Assembly (NCBI GenBank): GCA_020636095.1
Contig: JACJYN010000008.1
Span: 310,001 to 374,000, forward strand
DNA: 64,000 nucleotides
Source: Lewinellaceae bacterium
GTDB lineage: Bacteria > Bacteroidota > Bacteroidia > Chitinophagales > Saprospiraceae
Reading direction: 5' to 3'
Part shown: piece by piece, positions 7,158 through 14,275 of the stretch
Numbering within the stretch: position 1 is the first letter of the stretch
How the letters are laid out: the number at the start of each line of letters is the position of its first letter
The notes under the pieces: generated by a model
What the model saw: the letters and a program-made list of their open reading frames with translations, nothing else
Database searches by the model: none
Told to the model about the DNA's origin: nothing
Program-made: the position numbers and the translations under genes

Positions 7158-8693
7158 TTACTGGAGTATCGGAGTTGCCGAACCAATAGACTTAACAGCC
7201 TCCAGCAAACCACAAGGATCAATGACTCCATATCCCGTTTCTATATCCCACTTATGCCCTTCTACAGGAGAAAAAGCAGTCTCCCGAATCAATTTCAAGA
7301 CAATTGGAATTGTCAGTGAGGGACTGTGCCTGTGGATATATTCTGCGATCAGGGCAACCGCTCCGCTGGCAAAAGCTGCTGCCGCAAAAGAACCACTAAG
7401 GAAACTTGTTGATTCGCCTTCAGTTGAAGTAGTCAATAAATCTTCACCTGGGGCAAGGATATCAAGAGATTGACTGCGCAGGGAAGTCCGGTACCTCAGG
7501 AAATCCCGACCACAGGCTCCTACCGACAAGCAGTAGGGTAAAGCTGCCGGAAAGCGCTCTTCCGGCTGGCTAATAGCCGAGTTTCCGACCGGAGCAATAA
7601 GGATAATTCCCCGGTTCGAAATTTCCTCCACAAGCTGAGAGAGCATCTTTTTTTCTTCCGGCAACAGAGAAGATTCCCGGAGGTCAACCGGAGTAAATAG
7701 TATATCAATAGGTTGTTGAATTGCCCATTTTAGGCTATCTAGCAACCTATTGCTATTGAGGTCAAAAAGAGAATCCATTATCTTGCCGATAAACAAAAAA
7801 GATTTCGGAGCAATCCCATAAACTATACCCTTACCCCTGCCTGCGATCAGCCCGGCACATTTGGTACCCAGCCCGTCTTCATCGCGTACATCATCTTTAT
7901 CTCCATCACAAAAGTTGCGACACGCCCGGATGGCACTGCTAAGAGCAGGATGGCCCCTGTTTATTCCTGTACCCAAAATAGCAATATTCACACTCTCTCC
8001 AGTGAGGTTTTCATTATTCCATAACTTATCAATGATATTTAGGGCATTGAAACCCCAGTTCATAAGATATGGCAGGTATTCCAATTCTTCATCTTCCTTG
8101 AACGTAACGGAAACCCTATTAGAAGCAGCTTTCTGTACTTCTTCCTCCTCGTATTCTCCATTAGGTTGCTCCCTGGCAACTGCTTCCCGAATACCTTCTT
8201 CTCTTTCCTCGCCTGCTATGCCAAATTGCTCGATTGAAATCGTTTCCGGTGCTTCTTCCTCCCCGTGTTCTTTATAAAGTTGCTCACCAGAAACTACTTC
8301 CCGAACGCTTTCCTCTCCTTCCTCGTAAGCTTTGCCGGATTGCTCGATTGCAACTGTTATCGGCGCTTCTTCCTCCCTGTGTTCTTTATCAGGTTGTTCA
8401 CCAGAAACTGCTTCCCGAATGTCTTCCTCTTCTTTTTCCGGAACCGCAATTTCCGAAACTTCCTCAACCGGCAGGACATCATCCGAGGCTACTTCGAGTT
8501 CTTCAATACCCCCTCCCCAATAGTACCAGCCTCTTGAATCTGCGTACCAGTCCGAAACAAAATCCTTGGTCGCACCCACTACCTTTTTGTCCACTTCGAG
8601 AACTACATCCCGGTAGATCACGCCTATAGGCTCCATGTCCATATCGTCCGGAGATAACCTTATGTAAGTATTTCTATTGAATTTGATTTTCAT
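7158..8693 (-). CDS. Inactive subtilisin-fold protein with SH3-like N-terminus (eCIS neighbour)
   Basis: A 511-residue protein. The N-terminus (1-65) resembles the SH3-like domain ending in RGWYYWGGGI that is seen on secreted or effector-like proteins of Bacteroidota. Residues about 86-190 are three imperfect acidic repeats of 37-38 residues (EEEAPxTxxIEQ core). Residues 215-505 are a peptidase S8 domain, yet the catalytic positions are lost: the DTG aspartate is Gly241 (ILGTGI), the HGTHVAG histidine is Leu275 (GLGTKCAG), and the GTSMA serine aligns with Phe436 (SGSFAA). The oxyanion Asn371 (VGNSA) remains. It is therefore a pseudo-protease, perhaps a binding or scaffold protein. It follows a membrane protein by 23 bases and precedes the eCIS operon in the same direction. 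No signal peptide is visible. Confidence 0.85.
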   Translation of the reverse strand: MKIKFNRNTYIRLSPDDMDMEPIGVIYRDVVLEVDKKVVGATKDFVSDWYADSRGWYYWGGGIEELEVASDDVLPVEEVSEIAVPEKEEEDIREAVSGEQPDKEHREEEAPITVAIEQSGKAYEEGEESVREVVSGEQLYKEHGEEEAPETISIEQFGIAGEEREEGIREAVAREQPNGEYEEEEVQKAASNRVSVTFKEDEELEYLPYLMNWGFNALNIIDKLWNNENLTGESVNIAILGTGINRGHPALSSAIRACRNFCDGDKDDVRDEDGLGTKCAGLIAGRGKGIVYGIAPKSFLFIGKIMDSLFDLNSNRLLDSLKWAIQQPIDILFTPVDLRESSLLPEEKKMLSQLVEEISNRGIILIAPVGNSAISQPEERFPAALPYCLSVGACGRDFLRYRTSLRSQSLDILAPGEDLLTTSTEGESTSFLSGSFAAAAFASGAVALIAEYIHRHSPSLTIPIVLKLIRETAFSPVEGHKWDIETGYGVIDPCGLLEAVKSIGSATPILQ

Positions 8694-8716
8694 AGGTTTT
8701 TTATGATAGTAGGGCT

Positions 8717-9682
8717 TTAACCGACAATATTTTCACCTTTCGTTTCCGGAATACTAACCTGCCTCCCCTTTGCAACTCCTCCTTCAGAGCCTGCCTGGCC
8801 CGCCGCCTGCGGAACATTGCCCGTACCCCTCATATTAACCGCCTTCTTCAAAAGGTCGAACCAGAAGGGGGCCCCTTTGGAAATGCACAGGGCGGTAACC
8901 AGCCAGCCAAAAATCTTGAGTATCCATGTCCGCCAGGTAAATTCCGCCAGGTTGACGCCGCCCCACCCGATACTCAAAGGGTCTTTCAGGTCTTCCAGGT
9001 TGGTTTCTATCATTTCATACACCTCGCGGTTGATATTGGAGGAAGCCTCTGTAACATTTTCGCCGCTGCTCACATTCTCCGCCAGGGCCACCAATTTATC
9101 CAGGTCGGCCTTGGAACTACTGGCCAGGCTGGCATATATAGCTAGGGTGTCCGCATTGAAAACGATGGCAATACCCAAACCTATCAAAAGCAGGAGTTTC
9201 TGAGCGTAGCGTGTATACCAACCTGAGGCTCTGTCCATTATATCATCGTACCAGCCCTCCACATTTTCTTTAAAGGTATTGACCTGATAGTTGGCGTCTT
9301 CCAGCAATTGGGTAAGCACCTGTTGCAGTTGCTCGTCCGGGAGTTCATCGATCCTGGATTTAAGGCCCACACCCGATTCTACCCCCTTACCGCCCAGTAT
9401 CTTCATTAAGATGGAACGGAAAGACTTCGAACTCAAATAAGAGGGCGGGCCCTTCTTTCCATAAAATTTACCCGCGAGTTGCTGATACAAAGGGCTCTTC
9501 AGAAATTCACTGAACGTCCCCCCCTCCTCTTCTTTTGAAGAAAGCATATTGCGTAAAACTTTCTCCAGGTGCTTTCCCCGGAACCCCAGGTAATTAGATA
9601 GCAATTCCATCACTATCGTGGCCAACAGGCTGTAAAAGAGAATGATCAGAATTAGCCCAAGTACAACTTCAATCGATGGCAT
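8717..9682 (-). CDS. Three-span membrane protein of unknown function (321 aa)
   Basis: Hydrophobic helices are seen at about residues 5-26, 160-180 and 253-273. A soluble helical segment with FKENVEGWYDDIMDRASGWYTRYAQK lies between the first and second. A second segment (185-245) contains a conserved-looking NLEDLKDPLSIGW stretch. The C-terminal 35 residues are Gly/Gln rich and probably flexible. The GWYDDxMDRxSGWY motif recurs, as far as I recall, in uncharacterised membrane proteins of Bacteroidota and Cyanobacteria, but no function is known to me. The gene is 23 bases upstream of the pseudo-subtilase, so the two form an operon. A membrane-anchoring or export role for the neighbouring eCIS is conceivable but unproven. 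Confidence 0.7.
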   Translation of the reverse strand: MPSIEVVLGLILIILFYSLLATIVMELLSNYLGFRGKHLEKVLRNMLSSKEEEGGTFSEFLKSPLYQQLAGKFYGKKGPPSYLSSKSFRSILMKILGGKGVESGVGLKSRIDELPDEQLQQVLTQLLEDANYQVNTFKENVEGWYDDIMDRASGWYTRYAQKLLLLIGLGIAIVFNADTLAIYASLASSSKADLDKLVALAENVSSGENVTEASSNINREVYEMIETNLEDLKDPLSIGWGGVNLAEFTWRTWILKIFGWLVTALCISKGAPFWFDLLKKAVNMRGTGNVPQAAGQAGSEGGVAKGRQVSIPETKGENIVG

Positions 9683-9876
9683 AAGGTCGCAATAAGAATT
9701 ACAGGTTTAGTTTAATTCTATATCTATACATTAATATTTAGCCTCACTTCCAGTGCTTTTAACAAAGGACATAAGTTTAAAGACACACCCTACATTGTCG
9801 AACAAAGCATCACCTTTCCTAAATGGAAGCTACTTTTCCACTTAGAGGCTAAGGAACCCCCCCTTGTTCTCTAACC

Positions 9877-9898
9877 GGGCACTTGTATACAAGTACCC
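9877..9898. promoter_or_regulatory. Dyad centred on ACTTGTATACAAGT, possible operator
   Basis: A 14-bp perfect palindrome (9881-9894) extends to 22 bp with one mismatch (outer GGG and CCC). It sits about 195 bases upstream of the membrane protein gene. Whether a regulator binds it is unknown. Confidence 0.3.
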
Positions 9899-10396
9899 AA
9901 TCTAAAGGTCGTCTTGTCGTTGAGATCAGCAGGCTTCCGCTCGATTGGTTTGGCTACAAAATAAAATTGCCTTTTCTCTTACAGAAGTACATAACGCTGA
10001 ACTTCGAATGTGCCAATTGTTACCTAATCCAAATGGAACGTCACAAATACACCAGATCTAGCAATACGAAATGAATTTATCCGCAGCTACGGCGCATTGA
10101 AAAGGGAAACTTCAAATGATTTCCAAATAATAAGGGTAGTATTCTATCTAAGGTGAGGGGTGGTTTTTTTGGGAACAACATATTTTAGGCTTTAGGGTTA
10201 ATTGAGTTGCTCCAAATGTAAGGGAATCCAAACAATTTTCAAAAAAAATGGATACGAATTAATTCAAAAAACCAAATAAAAACCCACCACCCAGAACAAT
10301 GTCACAACATTATTCCAGCAATTTGAATATACTCCCCTTTTTTGTCAACTAAATATTGTTATTGGCCTGCTGTTTCAGATCGGAATCGGATCAGAT

Positions 10397-10447
10397 CAGG
10401 TTGAGGATAAGGATAAGGGTAAGGGTAAGGTTGAGGTTGAGGTTGAG
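10397..10447 (+). repeat. Hexamer tandem repeat (GGATAA/GGGTAA/GGTTGA)
   Basis: About eight consecutive six-base units of the form GG(A/G/T)T(A/G)A, read as AGGTTGA, GGATAA (twice), GGGTAA (twice) and GGTTGA (three times). The blocks change variant stepwise, as expected from slippage and point change. The repeat is non-coding. Confidence 0.75.
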
Positions 10448-10530
10448 AACGGGAAACAGACACCCTTTCCCTTCGGAAGCCCATGGTTCCTCAGGTAAGG
10501 CTCAAATCAAAAACCTCAGCCTATCTCCCC

Positions 10531-10848
10531 TCAACTCTTCGAATGCACCACCAACCCCACAATCTTCTCCTCCTGATACCACACCAGCACGTCAAACAGC
10601 TTCGGGAAGCTGAAAGCGTGCTCCACCTGGTTCTGGATTTGAGCGTTGGGGGTGTGCAGGCGCCTCCACTGGCTGTCTACGTTCAGCCAGAGGCTGCGGG
10701 CGCTTTCTTCGGGGTACTGCAGCAGTTCCAGCCAGTATTCTACAGCGATGCCGGATTTGACGCCGTCCTCGAGGCCGAGGGCGCCTCTTTCCCTGACAAT
10801 TTCTTTCGGGCCGGTAAGGGCGAATAACGGATCTGTGACTTGTTTCAT
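10531..10848 (-). CDS. Hypothetical protein (105 aa) coupled to lipoprotein gene
   Basis: No family was recognised. The protein is soluble, without a signal peptide. It has a middle segment with VEYWLELLQYPEESARSLWLNVDSQWRRL and a C-terminal strand pair FDVLVWYQEEKIVGLVVHS. Its ATG overlaps the TGA of the lipoprotein gene upstream (10845-10848), a strong sign that it is translated and belongs with that gene. The strand-rich C-terminus looks like a small alpha/beta domain. Function is unknown. Confidence 0.6.
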   Translation of the reverse strand: MKQVTDPLFALTGPKEIVRERGALGLEDGVKSGIAVEYWLELLQYPEESARSLWLNVDSQWRRLHTPNAQIQNQVEHAFSFPKLFDVLVWYQEEKIVGLVVHSKS

Positions 10849-11741
10849 GATACTATTTTTATTTTTTGTGTCCAGAATAATAGGTTGTCAATGGCCAACT
10901 CCTGGCCGCCTACCTTGAAGCGGTTGATCTCGCCGTTGAAATACCAGACGCCGGGGTTGTCGGGTTTACCGCTTACCGACACCGATACGCCGCCGATCAC
11001 AATGCCGTCAATGGCCGCTACATCCGGATAGGGGCTGGCGCCTGTATCTCCATTGATCTCCAGGTAGATGTCTCCTCCAAAGTAGCCGGCGTCGAAGGCG
11101 ATGAAATGCCGGGGGGTGGAGAGCTTGGGCTGCAGCCATACGTTGTTCAGCCACAACACCTGGCCGTTGCCGACGGCCAGGCCGCTGCGCACGGTGGCAT
11201 ACTCTCCGCTCATGGGCAGAGCCGAGATAGCGAAGCCCATTCCTTCAGAAGCGATATGGCTAATGGGCGTGAATTCGATGCCGGCAGGAAGATCTTCAAA
11301 GCGGATCATTTCATCACAGGCTACATGGATGGGCGTCACCTCCACGGCTTGCCGGTTGTTGGTTTCGTCCACTTCCTGGATCGCATTCTGGGGATCGATG
11401 GAGAAAACGGCTTGGGTTACCTGCCCCAGGCACTGGTTTTCCGGCGTAAGCAGGTGCCGCAGGCTGAGGTTTTTAAATTCCAGCTTTTCACCGTACCCCA
11501 GGCCGTTGATAATTGTCGTGTAGGCCACTTCCACCACCGCATCCGTTTCATCCAGCAGTGTGATTTGCACTTCGAATGGGGCCGTCGTTTTCATCCCGTT
11601 GTTCACCAGGACAAAGCTGCCAGATTGTTGTACATTATCCCAGTTAGCCGTTGCCTGGATGATGGCCAGGTCGGGGCTGCAACTGCTCGCCAGTAAAGCC
11701 AGGACAGCTAACCACTCAAAAAACACTAACTTCTTTTTCAT
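10845..11741 (-). CDS. CARDB-domain lipoprotein
   Basis: I start the gene at the ATG at 11741, which gives a clean lipoprotein signal: KKK, a hydrophobic core and the lipobox LLASSC. The open frame further upstream has no signal-like sequence and overlaps the next gene. The mature N-terminal half (about 25-145) resembles a CARDB domain, the CARDB-like adhesion module. It carries SPDLAIIQATANWDNVQQSG, a FVLVNNGMKTTAPF strand and the typical closing IQEVDETNNRQAVEV. The C-terminal part is beta-rich with a DAGYFGGDIYLEINGDTG segment and probably folds as a jelly roll that binds sugar or lipid. The protein is likely anchored in the outer membrane. A small gene is translationally coupled to its end. 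Confidence 0.75.
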   Translation of the reverse strand: MKKKLVFFEWLAVLALLASSCSPDLAIIQATANWDNVQQSGSFVLVNNGMKTTAPFEVQITLLDETDAVVEVAYTTIINGLGYGEKLEFKNLSLRHLLTPENQCLGQVTQAVFSIDPQNAIQEVDETNNRQAVEVTPIHVACDEMIRFEDLPAGIEFTPISHIASEGMGFAISALPMSGEYATVRSGLAVGNGQVLWLNNVWLQPKLSTPRHFIAFDAGYFGGDIYLEINGDTGASPYPDVAAIDGIVIGGVSVSVSGKPDNPGVWYFNGEINRFKVGGQELAIDNLLFWTQKIKIVS

Positions 11742-11904
11742 CTTTTTCCGTTTATATTGTTCAAGGGAGTCTTTCGGAAAAGATGGGTGTTCATGGGTTG
11801 GCAAGGTGAGGCGCCGGGCCGGCATGGCAAGGCCTCCCACTTTGCCAATTGTTCCGGAAATGTAAGTCAAACAGGGGAAAAAGTAAATGACAATTGTCAT
11901 AATC

Positions 11905-12855
11905 TCAATGAAAAGCCGCCTTGATCTTTTCCACCAGCACCCGGGCATGAGCGCCCATTACCTCATGGGACAAACCGGCTGTATGCGGGGTGATGATCAC
12001 GTTTTCTGATTGCCGCAGGTACTGGAACGGCGCCGGCAGGTTGTCGACCTCCAGTTTGTAGAAAGATTGTTCTTCGTACTCGATCACGTCGAGGGCGGCG
12101 CCCAGCAATTTACCGGATTGGAGGGCCTCCGCCAGGGCAGTGGTTTCCAATACCAGCCCCCGGGAGGTATTGATGAGAAAGATAGGCTTGCGAAAGCTTT
12201 CCAGAAAGGGCCGGTTGACGAAGTAGTGGTTGTAGTCCTCATAGGGAATGTGCAGGGTAACGACATCCGCTTCCCGGAATACCGTTTCCAGGCTCACCTC
12301 CTCGGCCAGCACACCGCCGAAGTTGGTTTTGAACTTATCGTAAGCGATCACCCGGCAGCCGAAGCTGCTGAGGCGTTGGGCCACCGCGCTGCCGATGTTG
12401 CCGTAACCGATAATGCCCACGGTGCGATGCCGCAGTTCATAACTCTTATTGCCATCCCGAATCCATTGTCCGTTGCGCACCTGTAGGTTGGATCGTTGGA
12501 TGTGGTTGAGCAGTCCCAGGATGAACCCCATGGTTTGTTCGGCCACTGTATCGCGGCTGCCCTCCGGGGAATTGAGCACCAGGATGCCTTTGCCTTTGGC
12601 GTACTGCACGTCGATGTGCTCCAATCCAATGCCCATGCGGGCGATGAACTTCAGGCTGGCACATCGGTTGAGGAAGTCCTCATCCAAAGTGAACCGGCTG
12701 CGGATGATCATACCGAAATAGGCGCCCAACTGGGGCAGCAGCTCATCCAGAGGCGTGTTGTGGTGATCTTCTACTTCGTACCCCAATTGTAAGAGATGCT
12801 CCACCAGGTAGGGGTGGGCGGGGTCGATGAGGATGACTTTGCGGGAAGAAGGCAT
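11905..12855 (-). CDS. D-isomer-specific 2-hydroxyacid dehydrogenase
   Basis: A 316-residue NAD-dependent D-2-hydroxyacid dehydrogenase. The Rossmann loop is GYGNIG (150-155) followed by an acidic Asp173 in AYDKF, which favours NAD. The catalytic Arg is R232 (INTSRG) and the catalytic His is H291 (TPHTAG), the latter paired with an upstream Glu near 260. The substrate-domain loop RMGIGLEHID matches the R-x-GxGxDxID pattern of phosphoglycerate dehydrogenase-type members. The enzyme would interconvert a 2-keto acid and a D-2-hydroxy acid. A role in serine synthesis is possible, but the lack of an ACT domain and of serC nearby leaves the substrate open. It stands alone on the minus strand. Confidence 0.9.
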   Translation of the reverse strand: MPSSRKVILIDPAHPYLVEHLLQLGYEVEDHHNTPLDELLPQLGAYFGMIIRSRFTLDEDFLNRCASLKFIARMGIGLEHIDVQYAKGKGILVLNSPEGSRDTVAEQTMGFILGLLNHIQRSNLQVRNGQWIRDGNKSYELRHRTVGIIGYGNIGSAVAQRLSSFGCRVIAYDKFKTNFGGVLAEEVSLETVFREADVVTLHIPYEDYNHYFVNRPFLESFRKPIFLINTSRGLVLETTALAEALQSGKLLGAALDVIEYEEQSFYKLEVDNLPAPFQYLRQSENVIITPHTAGLSHEVMGAHARVLVEKIKAAFH

Positions 12856-13054
12856 AGGGTGTTGATTGTTGGCCCGTCTTCGCCCCGGCTTCCTTGAAGT
12901 ACGGGGCTCGTCCGGACAAATTGTTGGATTGTTGGCCTCTGTCCTTGCGAAGGCCGCCTGAAATATCGTGTTTTATTCGGGATTTGCAACTATTCAGCAT
13001 CCATGGAAAAGCGCATTTTATGCCTTTGTTTGCCCCAGCCCATTCTGTCCAACT

Positions 13055-13222
13055 TTAGAGCTTGTTCAAATTTCGTTTTTGGAGATAAAATCTGTCAATT
13101 TTTTGCTTAGGCGAGGCAGGGAAACCGGAGTTTAGCCAAAGCTAAATGAGGATTTGACGAACGAAGCATAAGCGAAAAAGTGGCGATTTTAGCCCGAAGT
13201 ATGAAATTTGAACAAGCTCTTA
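13055..13222. repeat. TAGC-core hairpin element A1
   Basis: A 168-bp inverted-repeat element. The left end reads TTAGAGCTTGTTCAAATTTC and the right end, reversed, TAAGAGCTTGTTCAAATTTC. Its centre is TAGCCAAAGCTA at 13133-13144, exactly midway. Other copies lie at 44363-44690 and 56247-56537, and a fragment lies at 31714-31757. It lies 12 bases past the stop of the VOC gene. Confidence 0.88.
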
Positions 13223-13233
13223 GACAGATCCCC

Positions 13234-13860
13234 CTATTTAAGCACTACTTCCCCACCCCGCGTCCGAATTCTGGCAAGTAAAGCCGGTTGCGGCCCCGGA
13301 TAAACGGGAAGGGCCAGCCCTAACAACCGCAAATGGGACTGCACCCTGTCCGCTTCCGGATGCTGTGCTTCCAGCGACAACAACGCCCCAACTCCCGGCA
13401 GTTCCTGCGCCGGATGGGCGGAGTCTCCCCAATCGATAAAAAAGGGTATGATGCCAACCGCCGGGTTCGCCCGTGGATCGGTCAGCCGCCAGCTCAACAT
13501 TTGCCCATCCGGGCGGGCGCGGCTACCGGCGGTTACCTTACCCAACTCAATGCCATGCCGGTGAGCTTTTCCCACCAGGGCGTCCAGATCAGCGGATTTA
13601 GCGGCCCAACAGATCAGCCGGGGCTCCGTCACAGCATCTGCCGCGATCCAGAGGGGGCGGGGCGCCTCTGGCTGTGCCGGGTCGGGAGCGATGACCTCCA
13701 GGTAGACATCCGGCCCTAAGCCCAATAAGGCATTGTGGGTGCCATAGCCCAGATGCTGCCCGCCATAAACCGGGCGGGCGCCCAGCAGCGCTTCGATTTG
13801 GCCCATGCCCCTTTCCAGGGTGGGCGCGGCATAGATGAGGTGGTCAACGGGTAGGTTCAT
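13234..13860 (-). CDS. VOC-superfamily protein (glyoxalase-like domain)
   Basis: A 208-residue protein beginning LPVDHLIYAAPTLERGMGQIEALLG, the first beta-alpha-beta unit of a vicinal oxygen chelate fold, with His7 as a candidate metal ligand. The GGQHLGYGTHNALLGLGPDVYLEVIAPDP segment, with a Glu ending the strand, matches the glyoxalase-like domain PF13468 type rather than classical lactoylglutathione lyase. IIPFFIDWGDSAHPAQ is another conserved segment of that group. The substrate is unknown. The gene is alone on the minus strand between a hairpin element and a MITE copy. G+C is higher than the flanks, which are mostly repeats. Confidence 0.8.
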   Translation of the reverse strand: MNLPVDHLIYAAPTLERGMGQIEALLGARPVYGGQHLGYGTHNALLGLGPDVYLEVIAPDPAQPEAPRPLWIAADAVTEPRLICWAAKSADLDALVGKAHRHGIELGKVTAGSRARPDGQMLSWRLTDPRANPAVGIIPFFIDWGDSAHPAQELPGVGALLSLEAQHPEADRVQSHLRLLGLALPVYPGPQPALLARIRTRGGEVVLK

Positions 13861-13880
13861 GAATTGATTTAGGAATGAAA

Positions 13881-14032
13881 GTGACTATTCAGCAATTGGC
13901 GATTAGCTGTTGGCTATTGGCGCCCAATGCCCATAAAAATGGGATGTAAGCTTAAGCTACCGGTTTTTTGCTTAACATACCAACCTTAAGGGCAGGCAAT
14001 TTGCTAATGGCTAACCGCCAAAAGCTAGTTAC
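13881..14032. mobile_element. MITE-B copy 4 (degenerate), 152 bp
   Basis: Its ends GTGACTATTCAGCA and GTAACTAGC (reversed right end) match the GTAACTATTCAGCAT ends of the other MITE-B copies. Its length (152 bp) equals theirs. It is flanked by GAATGAAA (13873-13880) and GAATGATA (14033-14040), an 8-bp target duplication with one mismatch. The internal sequence is diverged, which suggests an older insertion. Confidence 0.65.
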
Positions 14033-14275
14033 GAATGATAAAAGAATAAGTTATACAGCCTGACTTGCGCTTTAGTTTATTGCGGCTTTAGTGCTTTCGT
14101 GGTTGAAATCCCGCCGAAGGGCCGGCCACTTAAACAGCTACCTATTTTTTTGATCAAATTAGCGCAATTCTCTTTAACTTTAGTGGGAAAAATTGCCACT
14201 CCTGCCATTTCCCCAATTAAGAAAAATTGTTGCCGGCATTAGCATCTCCAATAACCGGCTAAATCCAATAAAAAA

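Larger units (their letters stand above)
9683..10530. other. Gene-poor AT-rich region
   Basis: About 850 bases with no convincing gene. It contains a near-perfect dyad at 9877-9898, several homopolymer runs, and a hexamer tandem repeat near 10397-10447. Promoters for the membrane protein/pseudo-subtilase pair should lie at its left end, but no box is clear enough to call. Confidence 0.5.

Noticed and set aside
9883..10074. 63-codon plus-strand frame
   Set aside because: No homology-like segment, no operon context, and its start overlaps the dyad at 9877; it looks like chance.
10397..10447. Possible CRISPR-like repeat array
   Set aside because: The units are contiguous hexamers with no spacers, so it is a simple tandem repeat. 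No other CRISPR array was seen in the window.
11742..11948. Upstream extension of the CARDB lipoprotein
   Set aside because: The extension has no signal character and overlaps the dehydrogenase gene; the ATG at 11741 gives a clean lipobox.
12988..13001. AACTATTCAGCAT as another MITE-B copy
   Set aside because: Only one end is present, with no partner or target duplication; at most a relic or a chance match.
14149..14183. TTTG and TAACTTTA as a promoter for the giant CHAT gene
   Set aside because: The -7 match is imperfect and the spacer (22 bases) is longer than usual, so I do not call it.
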